From Candidatus Anstonella stagnisolia (GTDB lineage Archaea; Micrarchaeota; Micrarchaeia; Anstonellales; Anstonellaceae), in NCBI GenBank assembly GCA_902384585.1, contig CABMCJ010000004.1, forward strand, positions 1 through 64,000: 64,000 bases of DNA. The letters are read 5' to 3'. Position numbers and translations under genes: made by a program. This document shows, piece after piece, positions 30,734 to 39,061 of the stretch. The notes below the pieces were generated by a model. That model did no database searches. It was not told the DNA's origin and saw only the letters and a list, made by a program, of their open reading frames with translations. Each line of letters opens with the position of its first letter. The stretch's first letter is position 1.

Positions 30734-30850
30734 GCCGAGGTGGCGGAATCCGGCTAACGCGCCAGACTCGAAATCCCACCCGCTACGGCGGGCAACTAAG
30801 ATATCTGGTTCCACTTCCGTGGAGTAGGAGTTCAAATCTCCTCCTCGGCG
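30734..30850 (+). tRNA. tRNA-Ser(CGA) with a 30-nt intron at 37/38 (intron 30773-30802)
   Basis: Acceptor GCCGAGG/CCTCGGC, D-stem GCG/CGC, anticodon stem CCAGA/TCTGG, loop CTCGAA[intron]A, long variable arm TCCAC-TTCC-GTGGA, T-arm AGGAG-TTCAAAT-CTCCT. Confidence 0.92.
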
Positions 30851-30877
30851 CTTTTTTCTAAATAAAAGGCTCTTTCC

Positions 30878-31426
30878 TTATTTTTCCCTCATTTTCATGG
30901 AAAGCGCATGGTAAAGTGGCTCCACAAGCATTATTTTGTTTGTTTTTCCGACTTTCTCAAGCGCAACAATCCCCTTGTGCTCAAGCCGAAAGAGCGCGCG
31001 GTGCGCGCGCAGGCGCGTCATTCCCTCAAGGCGCCCAAGCTCGGACTGGTAGCAGTTTCCCCTGCTCTTCACAAGGTACTCTACAATTTTCCTGTCCTCA
31101 TTTGAAAGAAACCCAAGCAGCATGTCCGCAGTAATCCCTGATTCCGCTTCCTTTACCTCTATTTTTTCATAAAGGAGGTACACGATGAACGCGCCCACTA
31201 TTACCCCAAGTAGCGAAACAAGGAGCATGAACTCAAGGTGGTATTGCGCAACTATTTCAAGGGGGCCTATGGAATAACCCTGTGGCAATGCATACGTGAA
31301 AAGCAGAAGAAGGGTGAGGAATATGAACGCTGCAACCGCAAGCACGACGAGCGCAAGCCTGCGGTTCAGGGACATTCCCTTGAGCTTCCCAAGCGGATTT
31401 TCCTTGTTTCCAATTTTTGAAACCAT
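30878..31426 (-). CDS. Membrane-anchored winged-helix regulator (two TM helices, C-terminal wHTH)
   Basis: Two TM segments, then LGFLSNEDRKIVEYLVKSRGNCYQSELGRLEGMTRLRAHRALFRLEHKGIVALEKVGKTNKI. Confidence 0.78.
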   Translation of the reverse strand: MVSKIGNKENPLGKLKGMSLNRRLALVVLAVAAFIFLTLLLLFTYALPQGYSIGPLEIVAQYHLEFMLLVSLLGVIVGAFIVYLLYEKIEVKEAESGITADMLLGFLSNEDRKIVEYLVKSRGNCYQSELGRLEGMTRLRAHRALFRLEHKGIVALEKVGKTNKIMLVEPLYHALSMKMREK

Positions 31427-31450
31427 TGTTTCACCAACCTATTAGTATTG

Positions 31451-31475
31451 TTTCATCCAAATGAAATTATAAAAA
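31451..31475 (+). promoter_or_regulatory. Inverted repeat TTTCAT-CCAA-ATGAAA abutting the TATA-like TTATAAAA of the copper operon
   Basis: tttcatccaaatgaaattataaaa read directly; two ATTGTTTCA direct repeats at 31425 and 31447 (22-bp spacing). Confidence 0.5.
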
Positions 31476-31513
31476 TGTTTGCACCGCAGGAATTACGGTG
31501 CGAGGGTGTTAAA

Positions 31514-32173
31514 ATGGACATGGCAAAAACAGGAATGATTGTTGCAGTCGTTGTTGCACTGCTTTCCATAGCATTCATGGTGTCCCAGGCAGGCGGCTTT
31601 GGGAACGGAGCGGGCTTGGCAGGCAACATTCTTGGTTCAGCAGGATGCAATATCGCGGCAGGTGCAGCAAATGCTGGTGCGTCGGGTTCAGGTGCAGCTG
31701 GTGCGGGCAATGCACTTGCGGGCACAGGTAACAATGGCGCTGCGGGCGCAGGCACAGCGGGTGCAGGTTCTGGCAGCGGTTCAGGTGCGGCATTAGCGGG
31801 CGGAAGCTGCGGAGCAGGCGGCGGATGCGGATGCGGCGGCGGTGCTGCTGCGGCTGCAAGAAACCAGCCCTCAGGCCCGGCACAGCCGGCACAACTTAAC
31901 AATGGGGTGCAGGATGTGTATATAAAGGCGCTTCCAACAGGCTCATACGACAAGCCATCAGTGCAGGTAAAGGCAGGCGTTCCAGTGCGCTTCCATTTCA
32001 GCGCGGACAGGAATGCAGGCTGCGGCAAGCTCTTGCTCATAAATGAGTTTGGCGTGCGCCTCACATCTTACAGCGGCGAGGAATCAGTTGCGGAATTCAC
32101 CCCAACCTCTCCAGGCACATACCAATACCACTGCGGAATGTACATGTTTGTAGGGAAGCTCGTAGTAGTTTAG
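31514..32173 (+). CDS. Membrane-anchored cupredoxin-like protein with Gly/Ala-rich linker and Cys cluster
   Basis: N-terminal TM; G/A/S linker ending GGSCGAGGGCGCGGG; C-terminal VQVKAGVPVRFHFSADRNAGCGKLL...FTPTSPGTYQYHCGMYMFVGKLVV. Confidence 0.82.
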   Translation: MDMAKTGMIVAVVVALLSIAFMVSQAGGFGNGAGLAGNILGSAGCNIAAGAANAGASGSGAAGAGNALAGTGNNGAAGAGTAGAGSGSGSGAALAGGSCGAGGGCGCGGGAAAAARNQPSGPAQPAQLNNGVQDVYIKALPTGSYDKPSVQVKAGVPVRFHFSADRNAGCGKLLLINEFGVRLTSYSGEESVAEFTPTSPGTYQYHCGMYMFVGKLVVV

Positions 32174-32185
32174 AGGGGGGATAAA

Positions 32186-32383
32186 ATGGAAACAACACTT
32201 AAAACAAAAGGAATGCACTGCAAGAGCTGCGAAATGCTTGTTGCAGATTCCATAAGCGAAATCGCAGGCGCAAAGGTCCTTTCTGCGAATCACGCGAGCG
32301 GCGAAGTAAAAGTCCAGTACGAAAATGCGCAGGTGCTTGAGAAAATAAAGCAGGCAATACGCAAGGAAGGCTACAAGATTTAA
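32186..32383 (+). CDS. HMA-domain copper chaperone (CopZ-like)
   Basis: 65 aa, GMHCKSC motif. Confidence 0.88.
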   Translation: METTLKTKGMHCKSCEMLVADSISEIAGAKVLSANHASGEVKVQYENAQVLEKIKQAIRKEGYKI

Positions 32384-32395
32384 TTGGGTGGTTGC

Positions 32396-33343
32396 ATGGC
32401 AAATGAGCACATTCTAAAAGTTCACGGGATGCATTGCGAATCCTGCGAACGGATAATTTCCCGCACGGTTGAGAAGCACGAGGGTGCAAAGGCGCTCTCT
32501 TTCGACCTCAAGGCAAACACAGTGAAAATACAGTGCGATGACGCCCAGCTTGCAAAAATAAAGGAGGAGCTTCTTTCAAAAGGCTACCAATTGCTTCTCC
32601 CAGGCGAAGAGGCAAAAGAGGGGTATGAGGCAGGCTCGTTTTCCCGCATTTTCTCTTTCCTCTCAAATTTCATAAGCGGCTCAAACGGGTTTGCGCACGA
32701 GAATGCAATGCTTTTCTATGCTGCGCTCACGCTCGTAGCAATCCTCATGCTTCAGGCTTTCCTTTACATATTCGCATTCAGGAACATCCCGAACTTCCTT
32801 AACATTTACGGAACATTGCTCTTCCTTGCTTCAATTTCAATTGTTGCAGTAATGTTCAGCTTTTTCCACGCGCGCGCATTCAAGGAGCGCACAAGCTGCA
32901 TGACCGGCATGATGACTGGCATGTCTATCGGCATGATGGGCGGTTTCCTCATAGGTGCATTTGCAGGTGCAACAAGCGGAATGTTTGTGGGCAGCCTTGT
33001 GGGGATGGCATTCGGCATGCTCCTCGGATTTGAGGCAGGAAGATGCTGTGGCGTGATGGGCGGGATGGAAGGATTGATGGGCGGCCTTATGGCAGGCACA
33101 ATGGGCGCAATGCTCTCAGTAATGATGCTCTCAGACCACCTTATGCTCTTTCTTTTCATCCTCACAGGCATTGCAATCGCAATACTTGCAGGATTGAGCT
33201 ACATGGCGTACAAGGAGTTTGGGAATTTGCAGAAAATGCCGGTATCCGCGCTCCAATTTGCGGTCTATTGCATTGCAATCGACCTTCTGGTGACAGCTAT
33301 ATTTGTGTTTGCTCCCAAATCCGGATTGGTGTGGGGTGGATAA
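32396..33343 (+). CDS. HMA domain fused to a Met/Gly-rich multi-pass membrane domain
   Basis: VHGMHCESCERIISRTVEKHEGAKAL, then TM segments with MTGMMTGMSIGMMGGFLIGAFAG..GMFVGSLVGMAFGMLLGFEAGRCCGVMGGMEGLMGGLMAGTMGAML. Confidence 0.82.
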   Translation: MANEHILKVHGMHCESCERIISRTVEKHEGAKALSFDLKANTVKIQCDDAQLAKIKEELLSKGYQLLLPGEEAKEGYEAGSFSRIFSFLSNFISGSNGFAHENAMLFYAALTLVAILMLQAFLYIFAFRNIPNFLNIYGTLLFLASISIVAVMFSFFHARAFKERTSCMTGMMTGMSIGMMGGFLIGAFAGATSGMFVGSLVGMAFGMLLGFEAGRCCGVMGGMEGLMGGLMAGTMGAMLSVMMLSDHLMLFLFILTGIAIAILAGLSYMAYKEFGNLQKMPVSALQFAVYCIAIDLLVTAIFVFAPKSGLVWGG

Positions 33344-35506
33344 ATGAAAAAAATCGAACTCTCAATAAACGGCATGCACTGCGCATCCTGCGCAGTTCTC
33401 CTCACGCGTGCGCTCTCCAAAAGCACGGGCGTGAAAAATGCAAACGTGAACTACGCAGCAGGAAAAGCACTTGTTGAGTTTGACGAGCGTGCAACAAACG
33501 AGCAAAATTTCATTGAAGTGGTAAAATCAAAAGGATATTCCGCAAGCATAGGAGTTGACCGCGAGCGCGAAAAAGAAATGCGCGAAAACGAGATAAAAGA
33601 GCTTAAAAAACTCCTCATAATAGGCTCAATCCTCTCAATCCCTGCGCTCATAATGGGAATGTTTATGATGGATTTCCCGTACCGGATGCTTGCGCTCTTC
33701 ATTCTTGCAACCCCTGTGCAGTTTTACGTTGGAAGGAACTTTTACCTTGGGGCATGGAGTGCGCTCCAGAACAAGAGCGCAAACATGGATACCCTTATCG
33801 CAGTCGGCACGTCTGCCGCATATTTCTTTAGCGTAGCAGCGCTTCTTGGCTTTGCCCAGGAACAATACTTTGAAACAGCTGCAACGCTCATCACGCTCGT
33901 AGTACTCGGAAAATACCTTGAGGCAGTTGCAAAAGGAAGGACTTCGGAGGCAATAAGAAAACTTATGGACCTCTCCCCCAAATATGCAACAATAGTGAGA
34001 AAGGGAAAAGAGGAGAAAGTTCCTGTTTCCGATGTGAAAGCCGGTGACATAATACTTGTAAAACCCGGCGAGAGCATTCCGGTGGACGGAATAGTTCTTA
34101 GCGGCGATTCCTCAGTGGATGAGAGCATGATAAGTGGTGAAAGCATTCCAGTAGAGAAAAAGAAAGGCTCGCACGTGGTAGGCGGCTCGCTGAACAAGCA
34201 CGGCTCCTTCACTTTCAAGGCAACAAAAGTCGGGGCGGACACAGTGCTTGCGAAAATAGTAAAGCTTGTGGAAGAGGCGCAGGGCAGCCGCGCAAGCATA
34301 CAGCGCTTTGCGGACGAGATAAGTGCTGTTTTTGTCCCAATAGTAATTGGAGTGGCGATAGTGTCCTTTGCAACATGGTTCTTCCTGCTGCACCAATCCC
34401 TTTCTTTTGCCCTTATAATCGCGGTTTCAGTGCTCGTAATCGCATGCCCGTGCGCTCTTGGGCTTGCAACCCCTACCGCAATAATGGTGGGCACTGGAAT
34501 AGGTGCGCAAAAAGGCATTCTCATAAAAAATGCCGAGAGCCTTGAACTCATGCACAAAATAAAGGCAATAATATTTGACAAGACTGGCACAATTACGCAG
34601 GGAAAGCCAAAAGTAACTGACTTTATTTCACTTCTTGGTGAAAAGCGCGAGAAACTCCTCCTCTCGCTCGCATATACAATTGAGAAAAGTTCAGAGCACC
34701 CCCTTGCGGACGCAATAGTGGATTATGCAAAGGAGAAAAAGGCGCAGGCAATGAAGGCAACCGGCTTTAAGGCAATTCCTGGGCATGGTGTGGGTGCCAA
34801 GATTGGTTCCTCGCACGTTTATGTCGGAAAACCCGACAGCAAACTAAAAGACAAAAATGCGCTCTCGCTTGTTTCCAAATTGCAGCATGAGGGCAAAACA
34901 GTAGTTGTGCTGTGCATAAACAACAAGGCAAGCGCAATAATTGCAATCGCGGACACCATGCGCCCCACTAGCATTGCCGCAATAAGCGAACTGAAAAAGC
35001 TCGGCATCACCCCCTGGATGATAACTGGCGATAATGAGCGCACGGCAAATGCAATCGCAAAACTCGCAGGCATAGAAAACGTATTTTCCGAAGTGCTTCC
35101 TCAGGACAAGGCAAAATACGTGAAACAATTGCAGGAAAAGGGCATAAAGGTAGCAATGGTGGGCGACGGTATAAACGACGCGCCCGCGCTTGCGCAGGCG
35201 GACATTGGAATAGCAATGGGTTCAGGCACCGACGTTGCAATGGAAACAGGCTCCGTAGTGCTTATGAAAAGCGACCCAATGGACGTTCCCCGCTCAATAC
35301 GCCTTGGCAGGGCAACCATAAACAAGATAAGGCAGAACATGTTCTGGGCGCTTGTGTACAATGTAGTGGGCATCCCAATAGCTGCAGGGGTATTCTACTA
35401 CTCAAGCGGATTGCTTCTCTCGCCCATACTTGCGGGAGGCGCAATGGCGCTCTCAAGCGTGTCCGTGGTAACAAACGCGCTCACACTTCGCTGGGCAAAA
35501 CTGTAA
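33344..35506 (+). CDS. copA: Copper-translocating P-type ATPase
   Basis: N-terminal [60 protein letters not shown]. Confidence 0.97.
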   Translation: MKKIELSINGMHCASCAVLLTRALSKSTGVKNANVNYAAGKALVEFDERATNEQNFIEVVKSKGYSASIGVDREREKEMRENEIKELKKLLIIGSILSIPALIMGMFMMDFPYRMLALFILATPVQFYVGRNFYLGAWSALQNKSANMDTLIAVGTSAAYFFSVAALLGFAQEQYFETAATLITLVVLGKYLEAVAKGRTSEAIRKLMDLSPKYATIVRKGKEEKVPVSDVKAGDIILVKPGESIPVDGIVLSGDSSVDESMISGESIPVEKKKGSHVVGGSLNKHGSFTFKATKVGADTVLAKIVKLVEEAQGSRASIQRFADEISAVFVPIVIGVAIVSFATWFFLLHQSLSFALIIAVSVLVIACPCALGLATPTAIMVGTGIGAQKGILIKNAESLELMHKIKAIIFDKTGTITQGKPKVTDFISLLGEKREKLLLSLAYTIEKSSEHPLADAIVDYAKEKKAQAMKATGFKAIPGHGVGAKIGSSHVYVGKPDSKLKDKNALSLVSKLQHEGKTVVVLCINNKASAIIAIADTMRPTSIAAISELKKLGITPWMITGDNERTANAIAKLAGIENVFSEVLPQDKAKYVKQLQEKGIKVAMVGDGINDAPALAQADIGIAMGSGTDVAMETGSVVLMKSDPMDVPRSIRLGRATINKIRQNMFWALVYNVVGIPIAAGVFYYSSGLLLSPILAGGAMALSSVSVVTNALTLRWAKL

Positions 35507-35515
35507 AACAAGAGC

Positions 35516-35677
35516 TCAAGCCATATTCTCTGCAAGCTCTTTTTTCAGCTTTGCAAGCTCCTCGTGCAGCTGCGCGTGTTTCTTGAGAGGGTCCCTTCTC
35601 ACAATTGGCTCAAGCTCATCTATGCGCGCCTTTATGTTTGCCCTTTTCCTTGTAAGGTCCTTTTTGCTCATTCCCAT
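35516..35677 (-). CDS. Small (53-aa) charged coiled-coil protein
   Basis: MGMSKKDLTRKRANIKARIDELEPIVRRDPLKKHAQLHEELAKLKKELAENMA; absent from the ORF track because of length; 4 nt from the rhodanese stop. Confidence 0.6.
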   Translation of the reverse strand: MGMSKKDLTRKRANIKARIDELEPIVRRDPLKKHAQLHEELAKLKKELAENMA

Positions 35678-35681
35678 TTTC

Positions 35682-35978
35682 TCATCTCCTGCTTTTCTCT
35701 CTTATAAGCGCACTCATTCCGCCAGTTACATTGCAAGCATCAAGTCCCGCAGAGGAGAGAAATCCACACGCAGCTGCGCTCCTTCCTCCGCTATGGCATA
35801 TTATTGCAAGGGGCTTTTTAGGCAATTCCCCCATCCGTGCTTCCAATTCATCAAGGGGAATGTGCACCGCTTCCTCTTCGTGCCCCTCTTCCCATTCATC
35901 TTGCGTTCTCACGTCAACTAGCAAAAATTCGTGCTTTCTCTTGAGATATTCCGCTGCCGAAACCGCTTTTATTGCCAT
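35682..35978 (-). CDS. Rhodanese-like sulfurtransferase
   Basis: LLVDVRTQDEWEEGHEEEAVHIPLDEL...ICHSGGRSAAACGFLSSAG. Confidence 0.93.
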   Translation of the reverse strand: MAIKAVSAAEYLKRKHEFLLVDVRTQDEWEEGHEEEAVHIPLDELEARMGELPKKPLAIICHSGGRSAAACGFLSSAGLDACNVTGGMSALIREKSRR

Positions 35979-36037
35979 TATGCATACTTCCTGCCTTATA
36001 TTTTTAAAATGGAGCAACCAAATTAACAGACTTTAAT

Positions 36038-36109
36038 GCCCCTGTAGCTCAGAGGTAGAGCGCCTGTCTCGTAAACAGGAGGTCGTGGGTCCAATTCCCA
36101 TCGGGGGCT
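36038..36109 (+). tRNA. tRNA-Thr(CGT)
   Basis: Acceptor GCCCCTG/CGGGGGC, anticodon arm CCTGT-CTCGTAA-ACAGG, T-arm CGTGG-GTCCAATT-CCCAT; no encoded CCA. Confidence 0.93.
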
Positions 36110-36132
36110 TAATCCCATCAGGGCTTTTCTTC

Positions 36133-37671
36133 TTACCTTTTGCTGGCAACCAGCATCCTATTCATGCTGTCTAATGTTGCAACAGGGACGCGCTTTCGGA
36201 ATGCCTCTTGCCATCTAATATTGGGCTTCTCAGTTTTTATATCAGGATAAAGCACCTTGTCTGATACCAGCTCCGCACCGTCCCTTAACACATTTGGCAT
36301 TATCCTGATTACTTCCTTGCCTCTCCGCAGGTCATTTGTCACAACTTCCCTAAACATGTTCATTATCTCAATTCCATTTGGCACCAGTATGCTTCTTATG
36401 CAAAGCGCATATTCAGGATCAGTAAGCGCAGCCTTGAACTCCGCATTAATGATCCCCCAAATGGGGCTCCGCCCTGTATTTAACTCATACCCCCAAAGCA
36501 GCGTATCTCTCCCAAATATATCAACGTTTATCTTTGTTGCAGGTTCAGGCGCGCCTCTTTGCGATGCATCGCTTGCCCTGGCAAATACCGTTCCAACCGG
36601 AAGCCCGCCAACTGCATTTCCAAAGCATCCCGCCCCATCCGCCCTTATGACGTCTTCAAATGTGACATTTTCAACCTTGAATGGGATTCTCCTCTTCTCT
36701 GCAATTTTTTGCAGCATTCTTACCGTAGTCCCGTTCAGCCTTCCTGTTTCAAGCGGCGGGCAAATTATGCGCCCGTTTTTTATTATCACGAATGTGTCGC
36801 TGGTGCCCTCTTTTACGTATTCCTCCTTATTTATCACACCATGGCGCTCAACATAACTATCATTGATTAAAATAGTCTCCGCTACATTTGGCATGTTGCT
36901 TGTCATTGCCCTAAATCTTCCCCAGTGCATGTATCCCGCAGAAGCCTTTGCCCTGCTTTCAGGGCTTGGAGACGCCGTTTCCCCAGTAAAACATGCAAAC
37001 ACGTTTACTCCAGATTCCCCCATTTTTCTCTCATCAAAATACAAGCCCATCGGTATGAGCTGGTTTGTTGTCTGCACATAATGGTCTTTTCCAATTCCCA
37101 CTGTCGTATCAAGTATTGCATAAGTGCCCAGCCTGCTATAAACTATGGACGCGGGGTTTCCATTTGGCAAAACCGGCCAAACTTCGGCATAGCCTGCCAC
37201 AAGCGGCATCAATGCCATGACGTATACCATTTGCGCGGGCGAATGGTCATAATGCACCCCAAGCGCAATTGCCCCATCTTCCTGTCTTTTCGCATTGTCT
37301 GCCGGATGCGGTATGCAAAGTCCTGGTACTATCTTCAATCCGTCAAATACTGTCTTTCCCCCATATTTCGCTGTTTCAGAAGCTATGCCTATCTTCGCAT
37401 GTTTGTTTAGGGAAAGGGTGAACGTAAAAGGAACCATCGCAGTCTCAGGATACATTCCGAATCTTTCCTCGCCAACATTGACTGCGCATATAATATTGGC
37501 CATGTTTCTTGCTTCTGCCAAATCATTTTTAGTAGTCTTTGCATCAGGGTCATTTATTTTCATCTGTAAATTCAATTCGTGGGCAACCCTACCTTCACTT
37601 GTTCTAAACAGCATGCCATCGCGCACGCCTTCAATAAGAGGAATCCTATCTGACAATGCCATTGCACCCAC
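36133..37671 (-). CDS. Extended fold-type IV (branched-chain/D-amino acid) aminotransferase-like protein
   Basis: ESRAKASAGYMHWGRFRAM and EGTSDTFVIIKNGRIICPPLETGRLNGTTVRMLQKIAEKRRIPFKVENVTFEDVIRADGAGCFGNAVGGLPV match the class-IV pattern; long N- and C-terminal extensions. Confidence 0.65.
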   Translation of the reverse strand: MGAMALSDRIPLIEGVRDGMLFRTSEGRVAHELNLQMKINDPDAKTTKNDLAEARNMANIICAVNVGEERFGMYPETAMVPFTFTLSLNKHAKIGIASETAKYGGKTVFDGLKIVPGLCIPHPADNAKRQEDGAIALGVHYDHSPAQMVYVMALMPLVAGYAEVWPVLPNGNPASIVYSRLGTYAILDTTVGIGKDHYVQTTNQLIPMGLYFDERKMGESGVNVFACFTGETASPSPESRAKASAGYMHWGRFRAMTSNMPNVAETILINDSYVERHGVINKEEYVKEGTSDTFVIIKNGRIICPPLETGRLNGTTVRMLQKIAEKRRIPFKVENVTFEDVIRADGAGCFGNAVGGLPVGTVFARASDASQRGAPEPATKINVDIFGRDTLLWGYELNTGRSPIWGIINAEFKAALTDPEYALCIRSILVPNGIEIMNMFREVVTNDLRRGKEVIRIMPNVLRDGAELVSDKVLYPDIKTEKPNIRWQEAFRKRVPVATLDSMNRMLVASKR

Positions 37672-37801
37672 CCGCGCCTAATTGGGTGGCAAATATTTTA
37701 ATACTAGGTAAAAACATCAGGCGATTGACGTGCTTTTATGTTATTTTCAACAACGTGGCAATAGAATTAAATAGATGTATTATTCTAATTATTGTGATAT
37801 T

Positions 37802-38236
37802 ATGTTTAGTCCACAGGCTGAAAATTTCTCAGCGCCAGCGCTCACTGTCTTTTTGGCAGCGAAAGCATTAACCACGGCAAAGGCAAGGCAGCAGGCATTC
37901 TCATTCCGCATAAACCTCTTCAAGGAGCAGATTAGTGCGGCAAAGCTCGCAACAACGCGCCTTCTTGACAAGAAAGAGCCAAAGGCGATAAAAGAAGAGG
38001 AAAGCCTTGCATCCACTATATACTATGCAGGAAAAGCGCCTCTCGCGTTTGCAGTCCTGAGAAATGCGCACCTTCTAAGCGGCTATGCAGAATATCTTCT
38101 TGTTCAAACTCTCCTTGAAAACAACCGTTCAAAAGCAGCGCAATTTTTGCTTAAAAGCGGCATCCTTTCAGACCGGGCAAGCATAATTGCAGTAAAAGCC
38201 AGCATTATGCAAGAAAATTCTATTTCTTCTCCTTGA
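37802..38236 (+). CDS. Hypothetical alpha-helical protein
   Basis: Internal ATG of ORF 37775; A/L/K-rich predicted helices; no family recognised. Confidence 0.6.
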   Translation: MFSPQAENFSAPALTVFLAAKALTTAKARQQAFSFRINLFKEQISAAKLATTRLLDKKEPKAIKEEESLASTIYYAGKAPLAFAVLRNAHLLSGYAEYLLVQTLLENNRSKAAQFLLKSGILSDRASIIAVKASIMQENSISSP

Positions 38237-38873
38237 AAAGTTCGCGCACAGCCTTGTAAGCATCCACAATGTCTTCTTCGTGCAGTATAATGCCCAGCTC
38301 CGTGTAAGTGGATACAACTTCCACGACATTTATGCCTCTCCATGCAAGCTCCTTCAAAATAAGCGCAATAAGCCCGGGCGTGTCCGCCATCTTCTCGTCA
38401 AAGGAAATAGAGAGCTGCGAAAGCCCGTCCACTTCCTCGCGTATTTTCTCCCCGCGCAAAATTGCCTTTACCTCTTTGAATTTCGAGGAGCTGAATATCA
38501 TTGTAAGCTCGTTGTTCCCATGCACAAAGTTCGCGCTCTCGCCGCGTTCCGCTTCCATCACGTCCTGCACTTTTCCCACGAGCTCCTTTACGCGCATGCT
38601 CCTTGCAATCGTAATGTCCGCCATCCCTGAGCGCGTGCTTATGTTCTTTATGTTGTACTTCTGGCCTTTTGTTGCAGCGTGCGCGCCGCTTTCCATCCTT
38701 GTGAGCGCCATCACAATGGACGCAAGCGAGCATTCGCTTCCCATCTCGTGCTCAATTTCATCTTTGAGGAAGCGCGCGAGCCTAACATAGCTCACAACGC
38801 CTATTTTGAGCGCATATTCAAGGGAGGGTTTTTCCTTCACGAGCCTCTCCGTAGTGCTTGCGACCGATGCCAT
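38220..38873 (-). CDS. ACT-domain putative regulator
   Basis: C-terminal DTPGLIALILKELAWRGINVVEVVSTYTELGIILHEEDIVDAYKAVRELF. Start at 38873 preferred because a TATA-containing palindrome lies about 25 nt upstream. Confidence 0.72.
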   Translation of the reverse strand: MASVASTTERLVKEKPSLEYALKIGVVSYVRLARFLKDEIEHEMGSECSLASIVMALTRMESGAHAATKGQKYNIKNISTRSGMADITIARSMRVKELVGKVQDVMEAERGESANFVHGNNELTMIFSSSKFKEVKAILRGEKIREEVDGLSQLSISFDEKMADTPGLIALILKELAWRGINVVEVVSTYTELGIILHEEDIVDAYKAVRELFKEKK

Positions 38874-38888
38874 GGGCATATTAACGCG

Positions 38889-38906
38889 ATGTTTGTATAT
38901 AAACAT
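38889..38906 (-). promoter_or_regulatory. Palindrome ATGTTT-GTATAT-AAACAT overlapping the TATA of the ACT-protein gene
   Basis: atgtttgtatataaacat; centre is about 25 nt from ATG 38873. Confidence 0.5.
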
Positions 38907-38933
38907 ATCTCCTTTATCCGTGTTTTTTATCAC

Positions 38934-38946
38934 ACACTAGTTATAT
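38934..38946 (+). promoter_or_regulatory. TATA promoter with ACACTAGT motif upstream of lysS and its leader ORF
   Basis: acactagttatat; TATA centre about 23 nt upstream of ATG 38967. Confidence 0.5.
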
Positions 38947-38966
38947 ATTGCGATACAAGCGCAACA

Positions 38967-39047
38967 ATGCCTGCTGATAAAACAGGCGATAGCATGAACA
39001 AAAAATTCCCGCTCAAATCCTCCCTAGAAGAATTTTTCCAGGAGTAA
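38967..39047 (+). CDS. Possible 26-aa leader ORF
   Basis: MPADKTGDSMNKKFPLKSSLEEFFQE, starting at the TATA-predicted initiation site and ending 14 nt before the lysS ATG. Confidence 0.4.
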   Translation: MPADKTGDSMNKKFPLKSSLEEFFQE

Positions 39048-39061
39048 CCCAGAGGCAGCAT

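Noticed and set aside
31453-32064. 203-aa antisense ORF over the cupredoxin gene
   Set aside because: Mirror of the Gly/Ala-rich linker (Pro/Ala-rich antisense); no start context; the sense cupredoxin is convincing.
36038-36126. tRNA-Thr with downstream copy as attL/attR of an integrated element
   Set aside because: Only 17 nt between copies and no integrase nearby; kept only as a possible scar or echo.
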